Counted from the first letter of the stretch, positions 16,832-30,930 are shown. The stretch: 40,179 nucleotides of DNA from an uncultured Bacteroidales bacterium (GCA_949123685.1 CASBHZ010000019.1:1-40179); one strand, 5' to 3'. Program-made: numbers and translations. The notes: generated from the letters alone by a model not told the origin.

Positions 16832-18514
16832 TTACCAACCGGGGTTATTGGGAAGTAGATTCGGGTTAAGTGTGGTTTCATCGATGGGTATAGGACGCAG
16901 ATACAGTTTGTCGTCCCATATACGGGAATTTTTTTCCGGATATACCATCATGTATCCATCGGAGCTTACTGTGCGTGAGAAATTGCCGTAAGCATCTTTC
17001 ATGGCGTCTGTAACTTTCATGCCGAGCATGCTTTTCGGGTTTTCCAATAGCTTGCCTGCTTTCCAACGCACAATATCGTCCCAACGGAATCCTTCGCCAA
17101 GAAGTTCCACAGCGCGTTCGCGACGTATTTCATAAAGCAGAGGGGTGAGTGAATAACCATAATCTGGCCAGTTGGGATCGGTGTAACCTACTTCTTCCGT
17201 GAGATGAGGCATGTTCACTCGGTCGCGCAGACGGTTGATGGTTATGTCAAGAACATCCTGTGTGCACATACCCAATTCAGCCATAGCCTCGGCATATCCT
17301 AACAATACTTCGGCATAACGGAAAATAAACACGTCAAGAGTTGAAAGTCCGATGTTCCATTGCGCCGGATCGGGAGAATGATATTTCATGACATGATATC
17401 CCGTGGTACAGTATTTGGTGTCAAGCGAAGGCAGGGCATTATAGGAGGGTGTTCCGTCTCCATTGATTTTGAAAGCGAGCGTAGGATTGTCGATAGTCTG
17501 GGCAAGACGCGGATCACGACGCATGATTTCATCGGAGAGCATCTGCGCTTCGGAACCGTATGACTGGCTTACTCCGGTAGGTTTGCCGTCGGAGCATAGA
17601 TACTGTTCGAACATTGCGCGGCTCATACCCGTGTAAGACTCTTCAAGCTGGCGGGTGTTGTTATGCATGAGCAGTTTTGCCTCATATACGCGAGGCATAA
17701 TGCATTCCGGGTTATTGGCGAGGTCTTCCTGAATAAACAGGTTGTAATAGTCGCTTTCCGGTTTACCGTTGCTCCATATGTCATATTTTCCCGTTTCTAT
17801 GATCTCCATTGCTGCATCTGCAGCTTCCTGAAAGAGCTCTTCGTAGTCTTCAAGTCCGTGATATTTACGGAATGACGCTTCATAAAGGCAAGCCCTCATC
17901 TTAAATGCACGCGCAGCATCTTTATGCAGTCTCCCTGATGGCACTGATCCGGCATCCTGCAGCCAGGTGATGGCGAAATCAATGTCTTCGAGCATTTTCT
18001 TGAATACTGATTTGCGACTGTCGCGCCCCTTGTATAGTTCTTCCGAATCCACGTTGAGGTCTGTTTCATACCAAGGCACATCTCCGAAACGGCGCACTTT
18101 ATAGAAGTATTCCCAAGCACGGAAAAATCTTACTACAGCCACTTGACGGTTGATTTCTGTTTCGCTGCCTGACGCCCTTTTATAACGCGTCATGAAATAG
18201 TTGCATGAGCGTATATTGCCCCAGTCTCCACTGCTCCATCCGCCGCCTGATGACGGTTTGGATTCCTGATTGAAGAGCCAGGTGTCAGGTTTTTCATTTA
18301 CAAAACAGTCCGACTGGTCATCAGCACCGGGTCCGAGAGCACCCGGAAGAATTCCGTAGAAGCCGTTTGCATATAGTTCAAGGTCTTTGGGAGTGTTCCA
18401 GAAATTCTTATCGGACACTGAGTCGACCGGATAGAGATCAAGTGCATCCTCACATGATGTCAGGATTGTGCCGCACATGGCTGCGGCTATCAGGAATATA
18501 TTTTTTGTTTTCAT
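16832..18514 (-). CDS. SusD/RagB-family outer-membrane lipoprotein
   Basis: A 560-residue lipoprotein (lipobox LTSC, Cys21). It has the SusD start CEDALDLYPVDSVSDKNFW, TPR-like helices (FFRAWEYFYKVRRFGDVPWY) and the conserved C-terminal block LYEIRRERAVELLGEGFRWDDIVRW followed by YLRPIPIDE. SusD proteins form the lid of the SusC transporter and bind glycan at the cell surface. It starts 10 nt after susC, so the pair is co-expressed. Substrate cannot be read from sequence; the fucosidase and galactosidase of the divergent operon suggest a fucosylated galactoside. Confidence 0.95.
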   Translation of the reverse strand: MKTKNIFLIAAAMCGTILTSCEDALDLYPVDSVSDKNFWNTPKDLELYANGFYGILPGALGPGADDQSDCFVNEKPDTWLFNQESKPSSGGGWSSGDWGNIRSCNYFMTRYKRASGSETEINRQVAVVRFFRAWEYFYKVRRFGDVPWYETDLNVDSEELYKGRDSRKSVFKKMLEDIDFAITWLQDAGSVPSGRLHKDAARAFKMRACLYEASFRKYHGLEDYEELFQEAADAAMEIIETGKYDIWSNGKPESDYYNLFIQEDLANNPECIMPRVYEAKLLMHNNTRQLEESYTGMSRAMFEQYLCSDGKPTGVSQSYGSEAQMLSDEIMRRDPRLAQTIDNPTLAFKINGDGTPSYNALPSLDTKYCTTGYHVMKYHSPDPAQWNIGLSTLDVFIFRYAEVLLGYAEAMAELGMCTQDVLDITINRLRDRVNMPHLTEEVGYTDPNWPDYGYSLTPLLYEIRRERAVELLGEGFRWDDIVRWKAGKLLENPKSMLGMKVTDAMKDAYGNFSRTVSSDGYMMVYPEKNSRIWDDKLYLRPIPIDETTLNPNLLPNNPGW

Positions 18515-18524
18515 GAATTATCTA

Positions 18525-21500
18525 TCAAAGGGTTATGTTAAGACCGAAAGAGAAAGCTTTCTGTAAGGGATAAGTCCCGAGGCTAAGGGTTTCGGGATCA
18601 TATATGTCAAAGAGGTGATCTATGGTGAAAAGATTCTGCGCGCTGAAATAAATGCGCACTTTGTCTATTTTCCATTTGTTGGTGAGATTTGCCGGCAGCG
18701 TATATCCTACAGTCAGGTTCTTGAGCCTGAAATATGATGCATCCTGGAGATAGCGAGTGGATGTTACTCGGTTGCCTGTTACGTTTTCATATGTCGGTCT
18801 CGGGAAGTAAGCGTCACGGTTGTCTTCTGTCCAGCAATCGAGTGAGTGTTTGAAAGGCACGTGCCATTCATTACCGAATCCCCAGAACTGGTTGCCTCCG
18901 AGTTCCACATCGCGTTTGCCGATACCTTGGAAGAAAAGGCTTAAGTCAATGCCTTTCCAATCGGAGTTTGCCTTGATACCGTAAGCATAGCGAGGTTCCT
19001 TGTTACCGATGATACGACGGTCGCCCGGATCATTGACGGTATTTTTTCCATATGAAATCTTTTTGTCTCCGTCAAGGTCGTTGAATTTGACATCTCCAGG
19101 ATACCATCCCCCTCCGTAAAGTTCGCTTTGGTCGGCATGAGAAGCCACTTCATCGGGAGTCTGGAATAAACCGTCGCTTTCAAAACCCCATATTTCACCC
19201 CATGTCTCACCCTCATAGTGGTTGTCTTCACCGATGATTTTTTCGGGGTTGTTGAATTTGGTGATTTTTGCCGTATAGTCGGAGAGGACGAGGCTTACGT
19301 CATATGAAAGTCCGCATCCAAGTCTGTCGCGCCATCCGAGGTTTAGCTCCCATCCGATTGTGCGCAGGTCAGCAGTGTTAGCTTGCGGTGAGCCTGTGCC
19401 GAGAACTGCAGGAAGTGGGCGTCCGGATGTAACCATGTCTTTGGTTATACGCTGATACCAGTCGAATGTGCCGTACAGGCGGCTGTTGAGTGCCTGGAAA
19501 TCGATACCGAAGTCAAGTTGATGCACGGTTTCCCATGTCAGGTATTGGCTGACAAGTCCCGGTGCAGACACGGATGCGATCTTTTTACCATCGATAAGAT
19601 ACCCCATTTCGCCGTTTGCGCCCATGGTCGCGATGTATGGATAGTCGCCGCCTACCGATTGGTTTCCGAGAGAACCGTATGATGCGCGTATTTTCAGTTC
19701 GTTCACCCATTGGCGTGCGTCTTCAAAGAAACGTTCCTGTGATAAGCGCCATCCGGCAGAGAATGACGGAAAGAATGTGAAACGGTTATCCTTGGGGAAT
19801 TTAGAAGATCCGTCGTAGCGCCCGTTAAGTTCCAATAAGTAACGGTTGTCGTAATTATAGTTGATGCGTGCGAAATAGCCCATTGTTGCCCATGAATGCT
19901 CGCCACTGCCGTTATATTTTTCACCAGATGCCATGCCTAAACCTGCGATGTCAGGACTTATGAGGTCTTCACGCTTGGCATTGAACCAGCGATAGTCTTT
20001 ACGCTCCCAGTTGAAGCCGACGAGCACCTTTAGGTTATGGAGCCCGAATTGACGTTCGTAATCGGAGAATATGTTTGCCGCATGGTAGTAGTCTTCGTCA
20101 GATGTAAATTCTACGGAGCTTGGAGTGATATGAGGGAAAATCGTTGTCACTTCCGGATTTGCATAATGCTCGATGATTTCTTTTCCGTGATATTTTTTTC
20201 CGAGATTGTAAACATTGAAAGTGTAGTCGGCATTAATGGTCCATCCCTGAAGGGGTGTTATTCTCAATGCACCGGTGAGCCAAAGGTCGTTTTCTTTATG
20301 CACGCGGCTTCCGGAAAGCGCCTGCGTTGCAGCCATGTTGGTCCAGCTTCCCTGTCCGGAGAAATTTCCGTCGGGGTGATATACCGGCATGAACGGGCGG
20401 AGGTCGGCTCCATAGAAGATGTTTTCCATGCCGTCGCTGTTGTTGCCGTGAGGGGTATCTCTGTTGGTATGGTTGTAATTCATCTTCATGCCAACGTTGA
20501 GCCATTTTGTCACGTTCGTGTTGACATTCATGGCAGCGTTGAAACGCTGGTATTTGTCATCGTAGTATTTCAGTTGCCCTCCCTGATCAAGGAAACCGAC
20601 AGAACCATAATATGTGGTTTTTTCGTTACCTCCGTTGATCGAAAGCGTATATTGCTGAACAAAAGAAGTTTTCTTGCGAACTTCGTTGATCCAGTCCGTG
20701 TTGCCGCAATACATATATTTATCGGGGTTAGACGGGTCGATATATACAGGCAGGTTATGTTTCGGGTCTTTATAATATGCCCAGATGTGTTCCATCTGAG
20801 TCTGATCGTAATAGTCGCCACCACCTGAATTGCGGTTTACGAGGTTATGGAAATTGGCGAATGTCCATGAATCCATGTATTCCGGCATTACGGTAGGCTG
20901 ATCCCATGACCAGTTGCTTGAGAATGAAATTTTCGGTTTGTCCTGTTGTTTACCTTTCTTAGTTGTGATGAGCACCACTCCATATGCCGCACGCGTACCA
21001 TAGATGGATGAGGAAGCGGCATCTTTCAGAACAGATACGTTCTCCACGTCTGCCGGGTTAATGAGGTTCGGATCCATTTGTACGCCATCGACAAGCACGA
21101 GAGGACCGGCAGAGTTTACGGATGTAGTGCCTCGCACGTTAAATCCGAATCCTTTACCGGGGGCACCGTTTTCGGCAGATATGTTGAGGTTGCCTATCAT
21201 ACCTTGCAATCCTTGGCTAAGGTTGGTGATGGGGCGGTTCTCAATGTCTTCTGAAGACAGGCTGGACACAGCTCCTGTCAGGTTAACTTTCTTTTGAGTG
21301 CCATAACCGACAACTACAACCTCTTGAAGTAATTTTGAGTTTTCCTCCAGTTGGATTTTAATCGGGGCATCGGAATTTACAGTTATCTCTTTTGGCTGGT
21401 AGCCGATGTAGCTGAACTGTATCTTGTCACCTTTTGCGGCTTTTAAGAAAAAATTACCGTCAATGTCGGTAAGTGCCGCCTGATTGCTTCCTACAATCCT

Positions 21501-21698
21501 GATCGTGACTCCGATTAGTGGCTCTCCATTGATGTCGGTGACCGAGCCTTTTATTTCAAACTGTTGGGAATTTTGTCCTGTCCGCACTTTGTTTTGTGCA
21601 GATGAGACCTGAGCTGTGGCGTAGATAGGGCAGCCGGATGCCAATAGCATAGCCAGAGGTAATGCCGCCTTTGCCACCATGATACTTTGTTTGTTCAT
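18525..21698 (-). CDS. SusC/RagA-family TonB-dependent outer-membrane transporter
   Basis: A 1057-residue transporter from the chosen start MNKQSIMVAK. Signal peptide about 1-30; carboxypeptidase-regulatory-like domain about 46-125 (GSVTDINGEPLIGVTI, DGNFFLKA); TonB-box region with the SusC hallmark EVVVVGYGTQKK (126-137); plug (RPITNLSQGLQGMIGNL); then a ~800-residue beta-barrel. There is no N-terminal secretin/FecR-interaction (STN) domain, so regulation by an ECF sigma/anti-sigma pair is not suggested. With SusD it imports oligosaccharides across the outer membrane using TonB energy. The frame is open up to 21833; an ATG at 21743 is a less likely start. The promoter and palindromes lie at 21819-21907. 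Confidence 0.93.
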   Translation of the reverse strand: MNKQSIMVAKAALPLAMLLASGCPIYATAQVSSAQNKVRTGQNSQQFEIKGSVTDINGEPLIGVTIRIVGSNQAALTDIDGNFFLKAAKGDKIQFSYIGYQPKEITVNSDAPIKIQLEENSKLLQEVVVVGYGTQKKVNLTGAVSSLSSEDIENRPITNLSQGLQGMIGNLNISAENGAPGKGFGFNVRGTTSVNSAGPLVLVDGVQMDPNLINPADVENVSVLKDAASSSIYGTRAAYGVVLITTKKGKQQDKPKISFSSNWSWDQPTVMPEYMDSWTFANFHNLVNRNSGGGDYYDQTQMEHIWAYYKDPKHNLPVYIDPSNPDKYMYCGNTDWINEVRKKTSFVQQYTLSINGGNEKTTYYGSVGFLDQGGQLKYYDDKYQRFNAAMNVNTNVTKWLNVGMKMNYNHTNRDTPHGNNSDGMENIFYGADLRPFMPVYHPDGNFSGQGSWTNMAATQALSGSRVHKENDLWLTGALRITPLQGWTINADYTFNVYNLGKKYHGKEIIEHYANPEVTTIFPHITPSSVEFTSDEDYYHAANIFSDYERQFGLHNLKVLVGFNWERKDYRWFNAKREDLISPDIAGLGMASGEKYNGSGEHSWATMGYFARINYNYDNRYLLELNGRYDGSSKFPKDNRFTFFPSFSAGWRLSQERFFEDARQWVNELKIRASYGSLGNQSVGGDYPYIATMGANGEMGYLIDGKKIASVSAPGLVSQYLTWETVHQLDFGIDFQALNSRLYGTFDWYQRITKDMVTSGRPLPAVLGTGSPQANTADLRTIGWELNLGWRDRLGCGLSYDVSLVLSDYTAKITKFNNPEKIIGEDNHYEGETWGEIWGFESDGLFQTPDEVASHADQSELYGGGWYPGDVKFNDLDGDKKISYGKNTVNDPGDRRIIGNKEPRYAYGIKANSDWKGIDLSLFFQGIGKRDVELGGNQFWGFGNEWHVPFKHSLDCWTEDNRDAYFPRPTYENVTGNRVTSTRYLQDASYFRLKNLTVGYTLPANLTNKWKIDKVRIYFSAQNLFTIDHLFDIYDPETLSLGTYPLQKAFSFGLNITL

Positions 21699-21818
21699 CT
21701 GATGTGTAGTTTTGTAAGATGGTTTAAGTTTTAAGGAAAACATCTTATTCCTTATGTGCGCAAAGTGAATTTCCAATGAAAATCCGCAAATGCGCCGGTG
21801 GGGTTCTAAAAGACGGCT

Positions 21819-21826
21819 CAAAACTA
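21819..21826 (-). promoter_or_regulatory. -7 box (TAGTTTTG) of the susC operon
   Basis: On the minus strand TAGTTTTG matches TAnnTTTG. Predicted transcription start is near 21814, with a leader of about 115 nt before the susC ATG. The expected -33 position (about 21846-21850) has no TTTG; palindrome 21836-21855 covers it instead, which suggests that this promoter needs an activator or is blocked by a repressor there. Confidence 0.55.
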
Positions 21827-21835
21827 TCAACACGC

Positions 21836-21855
21836 ACTTAATCCGTGGATTAAGT
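21836..21855. promoter_or_regulatory. Operator-like palindrome 1
   Basis: ACTTAATCC and GGATTAAGT form a perfect 9-bp inverted repeat around a GT spacer. It covers the -33 region of the susC promoter (centre about -31). The core half-site TTAATCC/GGATTAA recurs in the next elements of the same control region. Confidence 0.6.
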
Positions 21856-21861
21856 ATGGGT

Positions 21862-21887
21862 TAATTTTTGGATTAATCCAAAAATTA
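21862..21887. promoter_or_regulatory. Operator-like palindrome 2 (26-bp perfect)
   Basis: These 26 bases equal their own reverse complement. The core GGATTAATCC contains overlapping GGATTAA and TTAATCC half-sites and is flanked by TAATTTTT and its complement. Its centre lies about 60 bp upstream of the predicted susC start and 29 bp from palindrome 1. An additional near half-site GGGTTAA (21858-21864) overlaps its left edge. Confidence 0.65.
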
Positions 21888-21892
21888 GTTTG

Positions 21893-21907
21893 TTAACCCG
21901 TGATTAA
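21893..21907. promoter_or_regulatory. Operator-like palindrome 3 (degenerate)
   Basis: TTAACCC, G, TGATTAA is a degenerate copy of palindrome 1 (which reads TTAATCC, GT, GGATTAA), shorter by one base. Its TTAACCC also pairs with GGGTTAA at 21858-21864. It lies on the susC side of the divergent region; 21908-22000 shows nothing clear apart from AT-rich sequence. Confidence 0.45.
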
Positions 21908-22009
21908 AATGGTTTTTATCTGTTCTTGTCAGATGTTTATGTGTGGCTGCGTGCGGTGTGATTTTGAGAGCAAATTTTATTTCTTAATAAATCTTAATTT
22001 ACCTTATTG

Positions 22010-22044
22010 TTAATCCGGATGGTAATACTAAGGTGCTAATTTTG
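22010..22044 (+). promoter_or_regulatory. Promoter of the fucosidase-galactosidase operon with overlapping half-site
   Basis: TAATTTTG at 22037-22044 matches the -7 consensus; transcription would start near 22050 with a ~95-nt leader. No TTTG stands at the -33 position. Instead a TTAATCCGGAT element (22010-22020), matching the half-site of the palindromes near susC, sits there. Both divergent promoters therefore seem to replace the -33 box with the same motif. Confidence 0.55.
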
Positions 22045-22143
22045 CATGTGGGTTCTAAGGCGAAGTTTTTTAAGTTAATTCTTTAAAGGCTTCAACAAGC
22101 AATACTTTTTTATTAACGGAACAAATAAATCTATTTAACCAAA

Positions 22144-27209
<5,066 letters not shown>

Positions 27210-27221
27210 GACTCTTAAATA

Positions 27222-27260
27222 AAAAAACTGAAGTCAAGAAGACTTCAGTTTTTTTATTTT
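27222..27260 (+). terminator. Rho-independent terminator after the GH2 gene
   Basis: ACTGAAGTC and GACTTCAGT form a stem around the loop AAGAA (27236-27240), extended by A/T pairs and followed by a run of T (to 27255). It begins 13 nt after the stop, a strong end for the glycan-utilisation transcript. Confidence 0.88.
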
Positions 27261-27279
27261 GGATATTAAGTTTGAATGA

Positions 27280-27311
27280 AATAGTCCAAGTTGCAAACAA
27301 CTTGGACTATT
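27280..27311 (-). terminator. Terminator hairpin after cysS
   Basis: A perfect 14-bp stem (27280-27293 with 27298-27311) with loop CAAA starts 3 nt after the cysS stop on the minus strand. The following sequence on that strand is AT-rich but lacks a continuous T-run. Confidence 0.7.
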
Positions 27312-27314
27312 CTA

Positions 27315-28787
27315 TTATTTAAGGCTCCATTCAACTCCTTGCTTGGTGTCTTTGACGTTGAAACCAAGTGCGGAGAGCTTATCACGGATAAGGTCGGAGG
27401 TTGCCCAGTCTTTCATCTCTTTGGCATTCTTGCGTATGTCCATTAAAAGATCAACAGCTCCTTCAAACGGTTTCATGTCTGCTCCTGCCTCATCTGTGCC
27501 TGTCTTGATGCCGAGAAGGTCAACAAGCATAGTGTCAAAGAGGTGACGCAATTTGGCGAGGTCTTCGGCATTCAATTTGATGTTGCCGTCCGTAGCTGAG
27601 TTGACCACCTTTCCAGCCTCGAAAAGGGTAGCTATCACTATCGGGGTGTTCAGGTCATCGTCCATCGCCTCGTAAGCCTGGGTCATGAAATCCGGCATTT
27701 CCACTGTTGATTTCTCAGCGGGGAGCAAGTTCTGGAGACGGCGATAAATGTCAAGCATTTTCTGCAATGCTTTCTCTGCAGCCTGAAGGGCTTCGTTTGA
27801 GAAATCTACGGTGCTCCGGTATTGAGCCTGCAGGATGAAGAAGCGGATCACCATGGGTGAATATGCCTGTGTAAGCAATGGGTGTGAGCCTTCGAAGAAC
27901 TGTTCAAGAGTGATGAAGTTGTTATACGACTTACCCATCTTTTTACCCTCGATGGTGATCATGTTGTTATGAATCCAGTAGTTCACCGCCTCATGGCCTT
28001 GAGCCGCCACACTCTGTGCGATCTCGCATTCATGATGAGGGAACATCAGGTCAAGACCTCCACCATGTATGTCGAACTTCTCACCGAGATATTTCTCACC
28101 CATAGTGGAGCATTCGAGGTGCCAACCGGGAAAACCTTCGCTCCATGGTGAAGGCCAGTGCATTATATGCTCCGGTGATGCCTTTTTCCAAAGTGCGAAG
28201 TCAAGAGGATTCCGTTTTTCATCCTGTCCATCGAGAGATCGGGTTGCATTGTGCATATCCTCGATATTTCTTCCGGAAAGGATGCCGTATTTGTGATCGT
28301 TGTTATACTTTTCTACATCGAAATATACAGATCCCTGACTTTCGTAAGCATATCCTGCATCAATGATCTTCTTGACGTATTCGATTTGTTCGATGATATG
28401 ACCGGAGGCGTGTGGCTCAATACTTGGAGGAAGAACGTTTAACGCTTCCATGTCATGATGGTAGCGGTTGAGGTAAAGTTGAACCACCTCCATGGGTTCA
28501 AGCTGTTCGAGTCTCGCTTTTTTCGCTATCTTGTCTTCGCCTGAGTCTGCGTCATGTTCGAGGTGACCCACGTCGGTAATATTACGCACATAACGCACTT
28601 TATATCCGAGGTGACGGAGATAACGGAAGAGAATGTCGAACGTGATTGCAGGGCGGGCATGCCCCAAGTGGGCGTCTCCATATACCGTCGGTCCGCATAC
28701 ATACATCCCTACATGACCCTCATGCAGGGGCTTGAATAGCTGCTTTGTGCGCTTCAATGAGTTGTAGAGAAATAGATTGTGTTCCAT
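27315..28787 (-). CDS. cysS: Cysteinyl-tRNA synthetase
   Basis: A 490-residue class I synthetase that charges tRNA-Cys. It has the CysRS start ([19 protein letters not shown]), the zinc/active-site Cys in [17 protein letters not shown] (the HIGH equivalent is HLGH), the zinc ligands in GWHLECSTM and [11 protein letters not shown], and KMGKS as the KMSKS loop. Length and order are normal. I choose the ATG at 28787 ([10 protein letters not shown]); an open frame to 28853 upstream has no homology. It is followed by its own terminator and preceded by a 129-nt gap to the DUF3467 gene on the same strand. Confidence 0.96.
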   Translation of the reverse strand: MEHNLFLYNSLKRTKQLFKPLHEGHVGMYVCGPTVYGDAHLGHARPAITFDILFRYLRHLGYKVRYVRNITDVGHLEHDADSGEDKIAKKARLEQLEPMEVVQLYLNRYHHDMEALNVLPPSIEPHASGHIIEQIEYVKKIIDAGYAYESQGSVYFDVEKYNNDHKYGILSGRNIEDMHNATRSLDGQDEKRNPLDFALWKKASPEHIMHWPSPWSEGFPGWHLECSTMGEKYLGEKFDIHGGGLDLMFPHHECEIAQSVAAQGHEAVNYWIHNNMITIEGKKMGKSYNNFITLEQFFEGSHPLLTQAYSPMVIRFFILQAQYRSTVDFSNEALQAAEKALQKMLDIYRRLQNLLPAEKSTVEMPDFMTQAYEAMDDDLNTPIVIATLFEAGKVVNSATDGNIKLNAEDLAKLRHLFDTMLVDLLGIKTGTDEAGADMKPFEGAVDLLMDIRKNAKEMKDWATSDLIRDKLSALGFNVKDTKQGVEWSLK

Positions 28788-28884
28788 CCTGTTTTTGAGT
28801 GCATAGGAAGTTATAGAGCATAACGCAACGCCGAGCAAAATTTTTGCTCGCAAGGCTTACCCTATTATCGTTATCCATGCAACT

Positions 28885-28910
28885 ATTAATTATTAACCAT
28901 TAATTATTAA
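28885..28910. repeat. Two direct copies of ATTAATTATTAA
   Basis: Copies at 28885-28896 and 28899-28910 are separated by CC and followed by TTAATTAAC-like sequence. They form an AT-rich patch between cysS and the DUF3467 gene. They may be simple low-complexity DNA; I see no promoter box within them. Confidence 0.5.
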
Positions 28911-28916
28911 TTAACA

Positions 28917-29201
28917 TTAGTTGTTAGTGATTCCCGGTTTTACGTTGCGGGGCATGATTTCACCGAACTGAGCTTCATATTTCTTGATGTTGTCGGTGAG
29001 GGCGAAGAGAAGTTGCTTTGCATTCTCGGGAGTCATCATCACTCTGCTTACCACGGGAGCCTGGGGCATGCCGGGAGCTGCGAAAATGAAGTCGATAAGA
29101 AACTCGTTAGGACCGTGACCGATCATTGCAAGGTTGGTGTATTTACCGTCGGCAACTTCCGGACGAAGTTGAATCTGAAGCTGATTTTCTTTGTTTTCCA
29201 T
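28917..29201 (-). CDS. DUF3467 family protein
   Basis: A 94-residue soluble protein: QLQIQLRPEVADGKYTNLAMIGHGPNEFLIDFIFAAPG, then VVSRVMMTPENAKQLLFALTDNIKKYEAQFGEI. This is the DUF3467 pattern (short beta-rich protein seen in many bacteria, function unknown). The strongly conserved Y.N...I..s..EF..DF core and R..m.p..ak.l...l..ni..YE are intact, so it is a real gene. It lies upstream of cysS but the 129-nt gap leaves co-transcription open. Family members have no catalytic residues that I can identify. Confidence 0.85.
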   Translation of the reverse strand: MENKENQLQIQLRPEVADGKYTNLAMIGHGPNEFLIDFIFAAPGMPQAPVVSRVMMTPENAKQLLFALTDNIKKYEAQFGEIMPRNVKPGITNN

Positions 29202-29261
29202 TTTATTTTCGTTTAAACTCCCATACTGAACTAAGCTGATTAAGTTTCTTAGTCATATGGG

Positions 29262-29291
29262 CAAATGTAGTTAATTGATATAACAAAGTTA
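29262..29291 (-). promoter_or_regulatory. Candidate -7 boxes for the DUF3467 gene
   Basis: On the minus strand TACATTTG (29262-29269) and TAACTTTG (29284-29291) both match TAnnTTTG. They would give leaders of about 55 or 78 nt. I cannot decide between them, and no TTTG is spaced well for either. Confidence 0.4.
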
Positions 29292-29984
29292 ACAATTATT
29301 TTCCAAAGGATGAAATAGCTTGGAATTTTCTTCGGAAATGATGCGTCCGTCTGCCATAGTGATGACCCGGTCGGCAATGGTGGTCATGGAGGGGTCGTGC
29401 GTTACTATGACGAATGTCTGACCGATGCTATCACGTAAGTTGGCTATTACTGATCTGATTTCATCGCGATTGTGAGAGTCGAGACTCCCTGTCGGTTCAT
29501 CCGCGAATATTACTTTGGGTTCATTTATCAAGGCGCGTGCTATTGCGGCGCGTTGTCTCTCGCCTCCCGACATCTCAGCCGGTTTATGGCTTTTTCGCTC
29601 AGATAGTCCTAACATGTCCAGCAGTCCCGACGCTTTCTCCATTGCTTTTCGGCGGGACATGCCACCGATCATCGCCGGGAGCGCTACATTCTCACATGCT
29701 GTAAATTCAGGCAATAGCTGATGGAACTGGAATATGAATCCGATGTTGCGATTCCGGAAATGAGACAACCGTTTGTCGTTTAATGTCGAAATGTCTTCCC
29801 CATCATAGATTATTTGTCCGGAATCGGGGCGTTCGAGGGAACCTGCAATCTGGAGAAGTGTCGTTTTTCCGGCACCGCTCGGTCCGACTATAGTGATTAT
29901 TTCATTTCTGCCTATGGTCAGCGATATGTCGGATAATACGGTCAGTGAGCCGTATGTTTTGTTGATATTTTTTAGTTCTATCAT
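29289..29984 (-). CDS. LolD/MacB-type ABC transporter ATP-binding protein
   Basis: A 231-residue ATPase with Walker A GPSGAGKTT, Q-loop (FIFQFHQLLPEFTACENVALP), signature MSGGERQRAAIARAL, Walker B VIFADEPTGSLD and switch His in VIVTHDPSM. The segment after the Q-loop is typical of the LolD/MacB/FtsE group, which works with FtsX/MacB-like permeases. LolD powers release of lipoproteins from the inner membrane. No LolC/E permease is adjacent, so I give no symbol. It overlaps tcdA by 4 nt, and its permease is presumably encoded elsewhere. Confidence 0.85.
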   Translation of the reverse strand: MIELKNINKTYGSLTVLSDISLTIGRNEIITIVGPSGAGKTTLLQIAGSLERPDSGQIIYDGEDISTLNDKRLSHFRNRNIGFIFQFHQLLPEFTACENVALPAMIGGMSRRKAMEKASGLLDMLGLSERKSHKPAEMSGGERQRAAIARALINEPKVIFADEPTGSLDSHNRDEIRSVIANLRDSIGQTFVIVTHDPSMTTIADRVITMADGRIISEENSKLFHPLENNC

Positions 29985-30712
29985 TTTACGTAACTAACAA
30001 TTACATGATTGGCGAGGTATATACCGAAGATTGCTGGGATGGATATGATTGTGCCGTATGAACTGCGCTTGTTCTGTTCCTCAAGCTCAATCACGGCGTG
30101 CCTGTGAGGAGCCTCGGTGCTTGCCACCACTTTCAGCCTCTTTCGGATTCCGGCTTTTTTGAGCCGTTGACGCACAGCTCTTGCCAATCCGTCTTCTCGG
30201 GTGTCGGCTATGTCAAAATATCCGATTTTTGAAGGATCTATCCTGCCTCCTGCACCCATTGAAGATATTATGGGAATATTATTGTGAAAACAATGCAGTA
30301 TGACAGCCATTTTAGGTGCGACCGTGTCAATGGCGTCAATAACGTAATCAACGTCTGTGCCTATCAATTCAGCTACGTTATCGGGTGTGACAAATTCTTT
30401 GATTGCCGTTATGTTTATGTCGGGATTGATGTCACGACAACGTTGGGCGAAGAGAGCAACTTTTGATTCTCCGACTGTTGAATGAAGAGCTATTAACTGA
30501 CGGTTGATATTGCTGTCTGCGACATTGTCTGCATCTATTATCACGAGATTGCCGATGCCACTGCGTGCAAGAGTCTCTACGGCATAGCCGCCTACGCCGC
30601 CTGTACCTACGACGACCACTTTGGCTTTAGACAATTTAACGACTGTCTCTTCACCGATAAGTAACCTCGTGCGGGAATCCCATGAGTCCTGATTCTTATC
30701 CGTGTTAAGCAT
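29981..30712 (-). CDS. tcdA: tRNA threonylcarbamoyladenosine dehydratase TcdA (CsdL/YgdL-type)
   Basis: A 243-residue E1-like ThiF-fold enzyme. It starts SRTRLLIGEETVVKLSKAKVVVVGTGGVGGYAVETLARSG-type sequence (nucleotide loop GTGGVGG), has IIDADNVADSNINRQL (Asp and Arg of the adenylation site), DAIDTVAPKM, and a C-terminal GTIISIPAIFGIYLAN that matches TcdA. It converts t6A37 of tRNA to the cyclic form ct6A in an ATP-dependent step. The ATG at 30712 overlaps the upstream HMA gene by 8 nt; an ATG at 30751 would overlap by 47 nt and adds non-conserved residues. It is coupled to the lolD-like gene by a 4-nt overlap. Confidence 0.88.
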   Translation of the reverse strand: MLNTDKNQDSWDSRTRLLIGEETVVKLSKAKVVVVGTGGVGGYAVETLARSGIGNLVIIDADNVADSNINRQLIALHSTVGESKVALFAQRCRDINPDINITAIKEFVTPDNVAELIGTDVDYVIDAIDTVAPKMAVILHCFHNNIPIISSMGAGGRIDPSKIGYFDIADTREDGLARAVRQRLKKAGIRKRLKVVASTEAPHRHAVIELEEQNKRSSYGTIISIPAIFGIYLANHVIVSYVK

Positions 30713-30926
30713 CTGCAGGTATCCAGTTCCCTTTAAATCCTGTTTCTTCAATTGTCCTCACTATCTCGGCAGCTTTGTCCGGGTTGTCCGGTATGCCGTG
30801 GCATTCAAGGATCTTGTCTGCCGACTCAAGATCCATTGACCATTCCATATCAGGGAAGCGTTCCTGCATTGCTCCTATAATCGCGGCTTTGCAACCGCCG
30901 CATTTTGCATTTGTCTTAAATTTCAT
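30705..30926 (-). CDS. Heavy-metal-associated (HMA) domain protein
   Basis: A 73-residue protein with one ferredoxin-like HMA fold and the metal site KCGGCKAAI (Cys9, Cys12). Such small proteins carry Cu(I) in the cytoplasm and hand it to P-type ATPases. The gene follows the copper ATPase on the same strand, which supports a copper chaperone role, although the start KFKTNAKCGGCK lacks the Met of the usual MxCxxC motif. A 120-nt gap filled by a heptad repeat separates it from the ATPase gene. Confidence 0.8.
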   Translation of the reverse strand: MKFKTNAKCGGCKAAIIGAMQERFPDMEWSMDLESADKILECHGIPDNPDKAAEIVRTIEETGFKGNWIPADA

Positions 30927-30930
30927 ATTA

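Noticed and set aside
20037..20828. 263-codon open frame on the plus strand
   Set aside because: Lies wholly antisense to susC, has no start context or recognisable domain, and susC is clearly the real gene.
18525..21698. ECF sigma/anti-sigma control of SusC
   Set aside because: SusC lacks the N-terminal signalling (STN) domain and no sigma or anti-sigma genes lie in the window.
21699..21833. N-terminal extension of SusC
   Set aside because: It would place the signal peptide behind 45 residues and would include part of the predicted 5' leader.
29289..29984. Naming this ATPase FtsE as partner of FtsX at 2742
   Set aside because: It is 26 kb away and coupled to tcdA; sequence alone does not separate FtsE from LolD/MacB ATPases.
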